33,670 nucleotides of DNA. It comes from Clostridium brassicae. GTDB taxonomy: Bacteria > Bacillota > Clostridia > Clostridiales > Clostridiaceae. A program made the position numbers and the translations under genes. Within the stretch, counting starts at the first letter, position 1. Every line of letters begins with the position of its first letter. A model generated the notes under the pieces. The model ran no database searches and had not been told where the DNA came from. It saw only the letters and a list, made by a program, of their open reading frames with translations. This document shows positions 1-7,865 of the stretch, in pieces. The stretch is taken from assembly GCF_026738875.1 (NCBI RefSeq), contig NZ_JAPQFJ010000027.1, positions 1-33,670 of the forward strand, read 5' to 3'.

Positions 1-122
1 TTTTCATTATGAGCTTATTCTTTTACTTAGTTGTAAGATTTTCTAACTTTAGGAGGAAAATCATCCTCTACTATTCTTTATTCTCTGTTCACTAGTCTCT
101 ACTCTAATATTACGTCGCAACA

Positions 123-1157
123 TTATTGATTTGCCACATTAAAGTAGTTTGTAAGTTTTGGAAAGTGTATAGTTACTCTCGTATATTCTCCATATCTAGA
201 TTGTATAGATATATCATGACCTAATTTCAGAGATAACATTTTGGCTAGATATAGACCCATTCCTGTAGATTTATAATCTTGCCTTCCAGTATGTCCTGTA
301 AATCCTTTTTGAAAAACTCTGTCTATATCTTCTGGTTTTATTCCTATGCCAGTATCTTCAATAATAAGTTTTTTTTCAGTAGAGTCTTGTATACCTGATA
401 TTTTAATTTTACCTTGGATATCAGTATATTTTAGAGCATTTGAGATAATTTGGTCAATTATAAATACAATCCATTTTTTATCTGAAATAATATTAAAGTT
501 TAAGTTATCCAATTCTATTCCTATTTTTTTATTAATAAAATTTTTAGCATGTTTTTTTATAATTTCTTTTATTAATTTGTCTAAATCTAATTCATTTATA
601 AAATAATCTTTAGAAAAAGAGTCTATTCTTGAGTAATAAAGAGCCTGTTCTACATAGCTATCTATTTTATCTATTTCATCTTCTAAGCTATCAAGTATTT
701 CATCTTTAGATTTAGTCATGCTATTCTCTATAATTAGTCTACTTACTGCAATAGGTGTTTTAACTTCATGAACCCAGGAGGTTATAAATTCAGCGTTTTC
801 TCTTTTTTCATCATATAAATTTTCTATTTTTAAGCTTTGTTCTTCATAAAGCTTTCTTAAAAGGGTGTTATATAAATTTTGCTCATAATTTTTAGCTTCA
901 GGTAAAAAATTTATGATATCTTCTTGCCGTTTTTCAATAGTATCTTTAATACCTAAGTAATATGTTTTAAAATAAAAATATTCAACAAAAAGATGTATGC
1001 AAAAGAAAACAAATGAAACAGAGTTTACATATATAATGTTACTGACACTTACTTTAATGCTAGGATTTAAATATATAATTAATGATATAAAGCTCATTAA
1101 AATAATATAAAAAATTATAAGGTGTTTTTTATGACGTATATATTCTATTATCTTCAT
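123..1157 (-). CDS. BceS-like intramembrane-sensing histidine kinase
   Basis: This 344-residue membrane kinase has two closely spaced transmembrane segments (about 13-31 and 41-62) with almost no extracellular loop, the architecture of intramembrane-sensing kinases such as BceS that respond to cell-wall antibiotics through a partner ABC transporter. The phospho-acceptor His130 lies in FITSWVHEVKTP. The ATPase domain has the N-box Asn240, DTGIGI at 268-273 and the STGMGL G2 box at 297-302, preceded by the FQKGFTG stretch typical of BceS kinases. The start overlaps the regulator stop by four bases (ATGA), so the pair is translationally coupled. The usual BceAB transporter is not in this window; it could lie beyond base 1 or be absent. 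The family call is firm, the antibiotic role is inference. Confidence 0.85.
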   Translation of the reverse strand: MKIIEYIRHKKHLIIFYIILMSFISLIIYLNPSIKVSVSNIIYVNSVSFVFFCIHLFVEYFYFKTYYLGIKDTIEKRQEDIINFLPEAKNYEQNLYNTLLRKLYEEQSLKIENLYDEKRENAEFITSWVHEVKTPIAVSRLIIENSMTKSKDEILDSLEDEIDKIDSYVEQALYYSRIDSFSKDYFINELDLDKLIKEIIKKHAKNFINKKIGIELDNLNFNIISDKKWIVFIIDQIISNALKYTDIQGKIKISGIQDSTEKKLIIEDTGIGIKPEDIDRVFQKGFTGHTGRQDYKSTGMGLYLAKMLSLKLGHDISIQSRYGEYTRVTIHFPKLTNYFNVANQ

Positions 1158-1828
1158 AGTATTATATATCCTTGCCCTTTTTTTGTTTGAATAAAGTCAC
1201 TTAGTCCTATATCAGAAAGTTTCTTTCTAAGCCTATTTACATTTACAGTTAATGTGTTATCATCTATAAAACTTTCATCTTCCCAAAGACTCCTCATTAT
1301 TTTATCTCTACTTACAACGCTACCACTATTTTGCATAAGAATATATATGATTTTAAACTCATTTTTTGTTAAATCTAATTTCTCTTCATTGTATAAAATA
1401 GTACTATCTTTTAAGTTTAATGTAGCTCCATTATGTTCAATAACATTTGCTTCAATGTTTGAATAAGAGTAAGTTCTTCTTAAAATTGCATTTATTTTTG
1501 CCATTAATACATCTAAAGAAAAAGGTTTTTGAACAAAATCATCTCCGCCCATATTCATTGCCATAATTATATCCATATTTGTATTACGGGAAGAAATAAA
1601 TATAATTGGGACCTTTGATACTTCTCGTATTTTATTACACCAATAAAATCCATCAAATGATGGAAGGTTTATGTCCATTAAGATCATATGAGGTTCGTAT
1701 TTTACGAAGGTGTTAAATACTTCGCCAAAATCTTCTACATACAGACCGTCAAATCCCCATTTCTGTAAATTTTCTAGTATAATTTCTCTTATTTTAATAT
1801 CATCTTCAACTATCATTATTTTAAACAT
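1154..1828 (-). CDS. BceR-like OmpR-family response regulator
   Basis: This 224-residue protein has a receiver domain (about 1-115) with acidic residues E8-D9-D10, phospho-acceptor Asp52 in MILMDINLP and the conserved Lys in VQKPF, followed by an OmpR/PhoB winged-helix DNA-binding domain (about 130-224) ending in the usual KGQGYIIL strand. It is the first gene of a two-gene operon with the downstream kinase. A ribosome site (AGAGAGG) lies a few bases before the ATG. By family it would activate transporter genes for peptide-antibiotic detoxification, but no target is visible here. Confidence 0.88.
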   Translation of the reverse strand: MFKIMIVEDDIKIREIILENLQKWGFDGLYVEDFGEVFNTFVKYEPHMILMDINLPSFDGFYWCNKIREVSKVPIIFISSRNTNMDIIMAMNMGGDDFVQKPFSLDVLMAKINAILRRTYSYSNIEANVIEHNGATLNLKDSTILYNEEKLDLTKNEFKIIYILMQNSGSVVSRDKIMRSLWEDESFIDDNTLTVNVNRLRKKLSDIGLSDFIQTKKGQGYIIL

Positions 1829-2116
1829 ATGTATACCTCTCTTATAATGTATAATTTATATAACTATAGGTTGCCTTATAATTTACATTTAACAAAATAA
1901 TAAATTCAAGTTAATAATTCATATTTATCTCTTTATGAATTATTATGGAGCCTATATTTAGTATAAAATAAAAAAGGATAAATGTCCTTATCTAAAAGAG
2001 AAATTTTCGAATGAACTAGCAATAAAGCTACATTTTTCATGTTATATTGCAATTATATAGTTTCTCCGATAGATAACGACCATAATATTGAGTATACATA
2101 TAATATTTAATATTAT
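1829..2116. other. Intergenic stretch with repeat copy B and a weak terminator
   Basis: This 288-base AT-rich gap lies between the regulator start and the stop of the next minus-strand gene. It holds a diverged copy of the palindromic repeat (1994-2067) and, read on the minus strand, a short hairpin followed by T residues (about 1970-1992; AAGGA-loop-TCCTT then TTTTTT) that may end the 2117-2563 transcript. I see no coding region. Confidence 0.4.
1994..2067 (+). repeat. Diverged copy B of a palindromic repeat (right-arm type)
   Basis: Bases 1994-2008 (AAAAGAGAAATTTTC) are identical to 24469-24483 in the large palindromic element at 24366-24541. The next 59 bases have the same length before the terminal TCC and share CAATAAA at the same offset, but are otherwise weakly similar. 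This is best read as a decayed copy of one arm. Only the 15-base identity is strong. Confidence 0.45.
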
Positions 2117-2563
2117 TCAATGGAAATTTAATTTTTTATAAGCCTTAATACTTAGAAACCATAACAAGTTTTTCAAATTTCTTAATTTGGCCTTAAATAT
2201 TAAGTCTGGGTATAAAATTCTATATACAATCATTAATTTTTTAGCATTTTTCATATATGTTTTACATTGAAATGAATTATTTGTAGATAAAGTATTGTTG
2301 TTTACCCATTTCTTGATAGATAAGTCAAGGTTAGATTTGTCATAAACTTTACCTAAATATTTTATATTTGGTTTTATTGAATCATGTGTAATATCTTTTT
2401 CTAGGTTAGCAATTGATGCACATAGATAAGGATCTACTTTATATTTAGTGGAGTATTTTATTATTTCTTCTTTAAACTCTATTTTGTACATACAATTTCT
2501 AAGAATGAATAAATTACTTAATAAAAGAATAAATATAATAGGTATAGATATCATTTTCTTCAT
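2117..2563 (-). CDS. Decayed lytic-transglycosylase-like membrane-anchored protein
   Basis: This 148-residue protein starts with a hydrophobic signal or anchor (about 4-22). Residues 32-56 (EEIIKYSTKYKVDPYLCASI and following) resemble the start of SLT lytic transglycosylase domains, where a DPxLxxAxIxxES helix carries the catalytic Glu; here Glu55 sits in NLEKD. The G-x-MQ and later tyrosine motifs of active enzymes are not recognisable, and the protein is shorter than a full SLT domain plus anchor. It may be a degenerate or repurposed SLT protein, or an unrelated helical protein. An RBS (AAGAGG) precedes the ATG. Diverged copies of the palindromic repeat lie on both sides, suggesting a reshuffled locus. 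Confidence 0.45.
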   Translation of the reverse strand: MKKMISIPIIFILLLSNLFILRNCMYKIEFKEEIIKYSTKYKVDPYLCASIANLEKDITHDSIKPNIKYLGKVYDKSNLDLSIKKWVNNNTLSTNNSFQCKTYMKNAKKLMIVYRILYPDLIFKAKLRNLKNLLWFLSIKAYKKLNFH

Positions 2564-2596
2564 AGTTATATACCTCTTTTAAAATTTCAAGATTGA

Positions 2597-2660
2597 GCAA
2601 ATTGTATAATTAAAATTTTTTAAATAATGATCAATGAAGCTTTTATAAGCATATAGTGGT
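2597..2660 (+). repeat. Diverged copy C of the palindromic repeat (left-arm type)
   Basis: Bases 2599-2611 (AAATTGTATAATT) are identical to 24367-24379 at the left end of the large palindrome. They are followed by an A/T block and AATG-AAG-TTTTAT spaced much as in that element, with small indels. With copy B at 1994-2067 it flanks the gene at 2117-2563 in inverted orientation. Similarity beyond the first 13 bases is moderate. Confidence 0.4.
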
Positions 2661-2885
2661 TTGAATTATCCAATTTACTCTATAATTTAGTATCCTATTA
2701 AAATTAAGCTTATAGTATAAGTTTAGTATAAACCCCTTATTATAACAATCGATTAAACTTTCAATTTATTTATAAATCTTACATTTTTGTAAGTTAAAAA
2801 TAGGGTTATACTAAAATATTTATTTTGTTTAATTACAAAAACAATATTTTTTAAAATAGAGTTGAATAGATAAAAATTAATCACA

Positions 2886-2914
2886 TTGACATAAGAAAGA
2901 ATCAAGAATAAAAT
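2886..2914 (+). promoter_or_regulatory. Sigma-A promoter of the hyd maturase leader
   Basis: TTGACA at 2886-2891, a 17-base spacer and TAAAAT at 2909-2914 form a near-consensus vegetative promoter pointing toward the hyd genes. Transcription would begin near 2921, about 300 bases before the first coding start. Confidence 0.65.
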
Positions 2915-2920
2915 GTTATT

Positions 2921-3220
2921 AAGGTATAATTTTTTATTCAAATACTTAGAGAGGATTCTTTAACTATTTGTTTAGTCAAAAATAGCACCCTAACAGAAAA
3001 GAGTAATCTGATCTGAAAGGAGGTTAGGCATAGGAGAAATAGATCATGATATAAATTCATGGTTTTATTTGGTATATAAATGCTGACTTTCCTTTTAAAG
3101 GAAAGTCTTTTTTATTAAATCATGTATATATCAAATAGCATCCTTATGTGTTTTTAGAAAATATATAAAAATTATGAATAACATAATTAAACAAAAGCTT
3201 ATTTGTAGGAGGAAAAATAT
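2921..3220 (+). promoter_or_regulatory. Long structured leader before the hyd operon (possible riboswitch or attenuator)
   Basis: The predicted transcript has a long untranslated leader. CCTAAC (2989-2994) can pair with GTTAGG (3023-3028), and CATGA/TCATG (3045-3061) can form a hairpin. AGCA (2984-2987) can pair with TGCT (3081-3084), and AGTC (2974-2977) with GACT (3085-3088). That last GACT is also the 5' foot of the terminator hairpin, so the two pairings exclude each other, as in attenuators. The helices are short and could be chance in AT-rich DNA. It matches no riboswitch class I can recall. Bases 3115-3205 hold nothing recognisable. Confidence 0.4.
3085..3114 (+). terminator. Intrinsic terminator inside the hyd leader
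   Basis: GACTTTCC and GGAAAGTC flank a short TTTTAAA centre and form a hairpin followed by TTTTTT. It lies between the promoter at 2886-2914 and the first hyd gene at 3221, so it would stop transcription before the operon unless antagonised, or would end a separate small RNA. Confidence 0.75.
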
Positions 3221-3472
3221 ATGAAAAAGATTGCTGTTATTAGTGCTATTTTAGAAGAACCTAACCAATGCCAAAAGGAATTTAATGATATAGTAGCTAG
3301 TTTTAAAGGAATTATTAGAGGAAGAATGGGTATACCTTTTGAGGAAGAGGGCATATCTGTAATTTCTATAACTGTTATTGGAGATTTAAACGAAATAAAT
3401 AGTCTTACAGGGAAGTTGGGCAATATTGACAATGTTTTAGTTAAAACATCTATCGCAAAGAAAGAGATTTAG
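3221..3472 (+). CDS. TM1266-family [FeFe]-hydrogenase system putative regulator
   Basis: This 83-residue protein is a single ACT/ferredoxin-like fold resembling the NikR C-terminal domain. It begins KKIAVISAILEEP and carries GIIRGRMGIP and ISVISITVIGD, features of the TM1266 family that is regularly found beside hydrogenase maturases. No DNA-binding domain is present, so a regulatory role is a family label rather than something the sequence proves. A strong GGAGG site precedes the ATG, and hydE begins two bases after its stop, so translation is probably coupled. Confidence 0.85.
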   Translation: MKKIAVISAILEEPNQCQKEFNDIVASFKGIIRGRMGIPFEEEGISVISITVIGDLNEINSLTGKLGNIDNVLVKTSIAKKEI

Positions 3473-3474
3473 CT

Positions 3475-4521
3475 ATGAAAAAACTAATTGATAAACTATA
3501 TAAAGAAAACTACTTAGATAAAACAGAGCTATTTTATTTAATAAATAATATTAATGAAAAAGACAAGGAGTATTTGATACAAAGGGCACATGAAACTAGG
3601 ATGAAGGTTTATGGTTCTACGGTTTTTATGAGAGGACTTGTAGAGTTTACAAATTATTGTAAAAGAAATTGCGTTTATTGCGGTATTAGATCTTCTAACA
3701 AAAATTCTGATAGATATAGATTGAGCCTTGAAGATATAATGAGTGCTTGTGAGGAAGGAAATAGGCTTGGGTATAAGACATTCGTGCTTCAAGGTGGAGA
3801 AGATGATTATTATACAGATGAAAAAATTGTAGATATAGTAAGTGAAATTAAAGACAGATTTAAAACTTCTGCAGTGACTCTTTCTATAGGGGAAAAAAGT
3901 TATGAATCTTATAGAAAATACTATGAAGCAGGAGCTGATAGATATCTTTTGAGGCATGAAACAGCGTCAAAAGAATTATATGAGAAGCTCCATCCTAATT
4001 CTAGTTTTGAAAATAGAAGAGAATGTTTATGGAATTTAAAAAAGATTGGGTATCAAGTAGGAGCTGGGTTTATGGTGGGATTACCTGGTCAAACTAAAGA
4101 AGATTATGTGAAAGATATGCATTTTCTAAAAGAATTAAATCCTGAAATGGTAGGCATAGGACCTTTTATATCTCATAAAGACACTCCTTTAAGAAATGAA
4201 AAAAATGGAACATTAGAAGAAACAATATTAATGTTAGCTTTGATAAGATTATTTTTACCAGAAGTTCTTCTACCAGCGACTACTGCATTAGGAACTATAG
4301 ACCCAGTAGGTAGAGAAAAAGGACTTAAGGCAGGAGCTAATGTAGTTATGCCTAATTTATCGCCTACATCAGTTAGAGAAAAATATTCATTATATAATGG
4401 GAAAATATGTACTGGAGATGAAGCTGCGGAGTGTAGAAGATGTATAGAAGGAAGAATAAATAGAGCCGGATTTTGTGTTGATATGTCAAGAGGAGACAAT
4501 ATAAATTGGAGGAGGAAATAA
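3475..4521 (+). CDS. hydE: [FeFe]-hydrogenase maturase HydE (radical SAM)
   Basis: HydE is a radical S-adenosylmethionine enzyme acting in assembly of the 2Fe subcluster of the H-cluster, working on the HydG-derived iron-CO-CN-cysteine synthon. The 348-residue length is normal. The CX3CX2C motif for the 4Fe-4S cluster is C62-KRN-C66-VY-C69, in CKRNCVYCGI. A glycine-rich FVLQGGEDDYY segment follows near 105-115 and a late GADRYLLRHET segment agrees with the family. Extra Cys residues near the C-terminus (CTGDEAAECRRC) could hold an accessory cluster; such clusters are not conserved in HydE. The ribosome site is weak (AAGAAAGAG), so expression probably depends on the upstream gene. hydG follows after one base. 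Confidence 0.95.
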   Translation: MKKLIDKLYKENYLDKTELFYLINNINEKDKEYLIQRAHETRMKVYGSTVFMRGLVEFTNYCKRNCVYCGIRSSNKNSDRYRLSLEDIMSACEEGNRLGYKTFVLQGGEDDYYTDEKIVDIVSEIKDRFKTSAVTLSIGEKSYESYRKYYEAGADRYLLRHETASKELYEKLHPNSSFENRRECLWNLKKIGYQVGAGFMVGLPGQTKEDYVKDMHFLKELNPEMVGIGPFISHKDTPLRNEKNGTLEETILMLALIRLFLPEVLLPATTALGTIDPVGREKGLKAGANVVMPNLSPTSVREKYSLYNGKICTGDEAAECRRCIEGRINRAGFCVDMSRGDNINWRRK

Positions 4522-4522
4522 A

Positions 4523-5899
4523 ATGTTTATTGATCATGAGCATATATATAATTTGTTAGAGGAAGCTAAAAATGCAAGTAAGGAAGAAATTCAAGAAGTT
4601 TTAGATAAAGCAAAAGAGAGAAAGGGTCTATCACATAAGGATATAGCTATATTGCTTCAAGTAGAAGATAAAGAGCAAATTGAAGAAATGTTTAAAATAG
4701 CAGGGGATATTAAAAAATCTATTTACGGAAATAGAATAGTGTTATTTGCACCTCTTTATGTAAGTGATTATTGTGTAAATAATTGTGTCTATTGTGGATA
4801 TCAACATTGCAATAAGTTTGGAAGAAGAAAATTATCTATGAAGGAAGTTGAAGAAGAAGTTAAAATACTTGAAAAAATGGGTCATAAAAGATTGGCGCTT
4901 GAGGCTGGAGAAGATCCAGTAAATTGTGATATAAATTATATTTTGGATGTTATATCTACTGTATATAAGACACAAAAGGATAATGGAAATATTAGAAGAA
5001 TAAATGTTAATATTGCAGCAACTACTGTTGAAGAATATAGAAAACTAAAGGAGGCTAACATAGGAACGTATATTTTATTCCAAGAAACCTATCACAAGCC
5101 TACTTATGAAAAAATGCATCCAAATTGTTTAAAGAGCGATTATGAATACCATTTAACTGCCTTTGATAGAGCCATGGAAGGTGGCATAGATGATGTAGGT
5201 GGTGGTGTTTTATTTGGTCTTGCTGATTACAAATTTGAAGTTTTAGGATTAATGATTCATAATGAACATTTAGAAGAAAAGTTTGGAGTTGGCTTCCACA
5301 CTATCTCTTTCCCAAGAATTAGGAAAGCAGAAGGAATGGATCTTGAAACATTTCCTAATTTAGTAGATGATGAAACTTTTAAAAAAATCATAGCTATTGT
5401 TAGAATAGCAGTGCCTTTTACAGGAATGATTTTATCTACTAGAGAATCAGCAGACATGAGAAGAGAAGCGTTAAGATATGGAATTTCGCAAATAAGTGCA
5501 GGTTCATGTACAGGAGTAGGTGGATACAAAGAACGTGAGGAAGGAAAGATAGTAGATCAGTTTATTTTGGAAGATCATAGAAGTCCAATACAAGTTCTAA
5601 AAGAATTGATAGATGCTAAATATATACCAAGTTATTGTACTGCCTGTTATAGAAAGGGTAGGACTGGAGATAGATTTATGAGCCTTGCTAAAAGTGGTAA
5701 TATACAATATGTTTGTGGTCCAAATGCTATGACGACTCTAATGGAATATATTTTAGATTATGGGGATGAAGAACTTAGAGAAAAAGGAGAAGCTTTAATT
5801 CGTGAAGAAGCAGCAAAGATTGAAAGAGATGATATAAAAAAATTAGTTCTTAATAATATAGAAAGATTAAAAAATGGAGAAAGAGATCTATATATATAA
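4523..5899 (+). CDS. hydG: [FeFe]-hydrogenase maturase HydG (tyrosine lyase)
   Basis: HydG is a radical SAM tyrosine lyase that makes the CO and CN ligands of the H-cluster from tyrosine. The 458 residues include the N-terminal CX3CX2C motif (C84, C88, C91) for the SAM cluster and the C-terminal CX2CX22C motif (C372, C375, C398) for the second cluster, which carries the dangler iron and releases the organometallic synthon. His259 in VGFHTISFPRI is a candidate dangler-iron ligand by comparison with the family. An excellent GGAGGAGG site overlaps the end of hydE. All features expected for an active enzyme are present. Confidence 0.96.
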   Translation: MFIDHEHIYNLLEEAKNASKEEIQEVLDKAKERKGLSHKDIAILLQVEDKEQIEEMFKIAGDIKKSIYGNRIVLFAPLYVSDYCVNNCVYCGYQHCNKFGRRKLSMKEVEEEVKILEKMGHKRLALEAGEDPVNCDINYILDVISTVYKTQKDNGNIRRINVNIAATTVEEYRKLKEANIGTYILFQETYHKPTYEKMHPNCLKSDYEYHLTAFDRAMEGGIDDVGGGVLFGLADYKFEVLGLMIHNEHLEEKFGVGFHTISFPRIRKAEGMDLETFPNLVDDETFKKIIAIVRIAVPFTGMILSTRESADMRREALRYGISQISAGSCTGVGGYKEREEGKIVDQFILEDHRSPIQVLKELIDAKYIPSYCTACYRKGRTGDRFMSLAKSGNIQYVCGPNAMTTLMEYILDYGDEELREKGEALIREEAAKIERDDIKKLVLNNIERLKNGERDLYI

Positions 5900-5970
5900 T
5901 TAAATTAATGAATTTTAAGACAATGGTTACTATATAGTTATTTTAACAAATAGTTAATATAGGAGGAAAA

Positions 5971-7161
5971 ATGAACAATACACCAAATGCAAATAGAAAG
6001 CATATAGCTATATATGGTAAAAGGAATGCAGGAAAATCTTCATTATTAAATGCTATAATTGGTCAGGATATCTCTTTAGTATCTTCTGTAAAAGGCACTA
6101 CAACAGATCCTGTTACGAAGGCAATAGAGTTAATTCCATTAGGACCGGTAGTTTTTATAGATACAGCTGGAATAGATGATAAAGGTGAACTTGGTGAACT
6201 TAGAGTTAAAAAAAGTCTAAAAATTCTTCAAAGAACTGATTTTGCAATTTATGTTACGGATATAAAAGATATAGAGGATTCTTATTATAAAGAAACTATT
6301 ATGAATTTCAAAAAATATAATATCCCTTATATAACTGTAATAAATAAGATTGATACAGTTACAGAAGAAGTTTTAGAACAAGTTAGAAGTAAGTTTAAAG
6401 ATGCTATTTTTGTGTCTGCTCTTAAGGAAGAAAATATACTATTTTTAAAGGATGTACTAATAAAAAGAATTCAAGAGGATGGTGAAGAAAAGCCGATTAT
6501 AGGAGATTTATTACGATATGATAGTAAAGTTGTTATGGTAGTGCCTATTGATTCGGAAGCTCCAAAGGGAAGGATAATACTTCCACAGGTTCAACTTATA
6601 AGGGATTGTTTGGATAACGGAATAAAAAGTTATGTAGTTAGAGATACAGAGTTACAATCTGCTCTTGAAGATATAAAAGATGTGGACTTAGTAGTAACGG
6701 ATTCCCAAGCATTTAAAAGAGTAAATGAGATAGTTCCTCGGGATATTAAACTCACAAGTTTTTCTATATTATTTGCAAGATACAAAGGAGAGTTAGGTGT
6801 ATTTTTAGATGGAATTTCCAAAATAAAAGATTTAAATGAGAATTCTAAAATACTTATATCTGAAAGTTGTACTCATAATCATTCACATGAGGATATAGGT
6901 AGAGTTAAAATACCTATGATGCTTAGAGAACATACAGGTAAAAATCTAAAATTTGATTTTAAAATGGGACACGATTTTCCAGAAGATATTTCAGAGTATG
7001 ATTTAGTCATACATTGTGGAGCTTGCATGGTCAACAGAAAGACAATGCTTACAAGAATAGATTTTTGTAAAAAGAATAAAGTTAATATAACAAATTATGG
7101 AGTATTATTAGCGCATCTAACTGGAATTTTGGATAGAAGTATTGAAATTTTTAATATATAA
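5971..7161 (+). CDS. hydF: [FeFe]-hydrogenase maturase GTPase HydF
   Basis: HydF is the scaffold GTPase that carries the 2Fe precursor and delivers it to apo-hydrogenase. The GTPase domain has a P-loop at 16-24 (GKRNAGKSS), a TTTDP switch I at about 43-47, DTAG at 64-67 and NKID at 125-128. A dimerisation domain follows, then the C-terminal FeS-binding domain with CTHNH (C300, H302, H304) and HCGAC (H348, C349, C352). Length (396) is normal. The 71-base gap after hydG has its own AGGAGG site but no terminator, so it likely belongs to the same operon, which ends at the hairpin at 7187. The hydrogenase structural gene is not in the window. Confidence 0.95.
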   Translation: MNNTPNANRKHIAIYGKRNAGKSSLLNAIIGQDISLVSSVKGTTTDPVTKAIELIPLGPVVFIDTAGIDDKGELGELRVKKSLKILQRTDFAIYVTDIKDIEDSYYKETIMNFKKYNIPYITVINKIDTVTEEVLEQVRSKFKDAIFVSALKEENILFLKDVLIKRIQEDGEEKPIIGDLLRYDSKVVMVVPIDSEAPKGRIILPQVQLIRDCLDNGIKSYVVRDTELQSALEDIKDVDLVVTDSQAFKRVNEIVPRDIKLTSFSILFARYKGELGVFLDGISKIKDLNENSKILISESCTHNHSHEDIGRVKIPMMLREHTGKNLKFDFKMGHDFPEDISEYDLVIHCGACMVNRKTMLTRIDFCKKNKVNITNYGVLLAHLTGILDRSIEIFNI

Positions 7162-7186
7162 TTTTATAGATAGTTTATTTTGTTTT

Positions 7187-7217
7187 ACACAGGATATTTT
7201 GATATCCTGTGTTTTTC
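7187..7217 (+). terminator. Terminator of the hyd operon
   Basis: A perfect 11-bp stem (ACACAGGATAT / ATATCCTGTGT) with a TTTG loop is followed by TTTTCT, just downstream of hydF. Confidence 0.85.
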
Positions 7218-7257
7218 TATAATTTTATATTTGTTATATACGTTGGAGGTGGCAAAT

Positions 7258-7278
7258 ATGTGTGGAAGCTTATTTTAA
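7258..7278 (+). CDS. Possible leader hexapeptide MCGSLF
   Basis: A very strong ribosome site (GGAGGT at 7245-7250, seven bases spacing) precedes an ATG that opens a six-codon frame reading MCGSLF and then TAA. The stop lies in the 5' arm of a 9-bp inverted repeat (7272-7280 with 7291-7299) that ends just before the acetyltransferase ribosome site. The layout resembles translation-attenuation leaders of antibiotic-resistance genes. It could equally be a chance start or a relic. Confidence 0.35.
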   Translation: MCGSLF

Positions 7279-7299
7279 TTTTGAATAGGCAATTAAAAT
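7272..7299 (+). promoter_or_regulatory. AT-only inverted repeat between the leader peptide and the GNAT gene
   Basis: ATTTTAATT and AATTAAAAT flank a 10-base loop. The stem is weak but overlaps the hexapeptide stop and lies next to the GGAGG site at 7304-7308, so a ribosome on the leader could alter it. Confidence 0.3.
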
Positions 7300-7315
7300 A
7301 TATGGAGGAAAATGA

Positions 7316-7807
7316 ATGTCAGATTATATAATAAGGGAAATTAGAACCAGTGAGATATATCTTCTTGAAGACTTTCTATATGAGGCAATATTTCAAAGAG
7401 ATGAAACCAATCTTTTGCCAAGAGAAGTGATTAAACAACCAGAATTAAAAGTATTCATTGAGGACTTTGGAAAACAAGATGATTTATGTCTTGTAGCTGA
7501 GATTGAAGGGAAAATTGTTGGGGCAGTTTGGACTAGAATATTATGTGGAGAAGTTAAGGGATTTGGAAATATTGATGATAAAACACCAGAGTTTGCAATT
7601 TCACTATATAAACAGTATAGAAATAAAGGAATTGGTACAGCACTTATGCAGGAGATGTTAGAAGTCCTAAAAAGACGCGGATATAAAAAGGTATCATTGG
7701 CTGTTCAAAAAGATAATTATGCGGTGGGGATGTATAAAGTAGTAGGATTTGAAATAGTTGAGGAGTTAGCACAAGAGTATCTTATGATTTGTAAATTAAA
7801 TATGTAA
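7316..7807 (+). CDS. GNAT-family N-acetyltransferase
   Basis: This 163-residue protein is a GCN5-related acetyltransferase that would move an acetyl group from acetyl-CoA to an amine. The acetyl-CoA pyrophosphate loop is R102-N-K-G105-I-G107 in YRNKGIGTAL, preceded by a beta strand (EFAISLYKQY) and followed by the usual Asn-Tyr helix (VQKDNYAVGMYKVVGF, about 130-145). The substrate cannot be read from the sequence. The gene appears monocistronic, with a GGAGG site, a possible peptide leader upstream and a strong terminator downstream. Confidence 0.85.
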   Translation: MSDYIIREIRTSEIYLLEDFLYEAIFQRDETNLLPREVIKQPELKVFIEDFGKQDDLCLVAEIEGKIVGAVWTRILCGEVKGFGNIDDKTPEFAISLYKQYRNKGIGTALMQEMLEVLKRRGYKKVSLAVQKDNYAVGMYKVVGFEIVEELAQEYLMICKLNM

Positions 7808-7816
7808 CTAACAAAT

Positions 7817-7865
7817 AAAACACCTTGTGAGCAAAAATGAGTTTGTTCAATAAGGTGTTTTTTAT
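7817..7865 (+). terminator. Terminator of the GNAT gene
   Basis: AAAACACCTT (7817-7826) pairs with AAGGTGTTTT (7852-7861). An inner GAGCAAA/TTTGTTC extension (one G-T pair) prolongs the stem, and T-rich sequence follows. Confidence 0.85.

Noticed and set aside
2753-2941. 62-codon hydrophobic minus-strand reading frame
   Set aside because: It starts at TTG with no ribosome site, has an AT-rich composition that gives hydrophobic residues by chance, and lies across the predicted hyd promoter.
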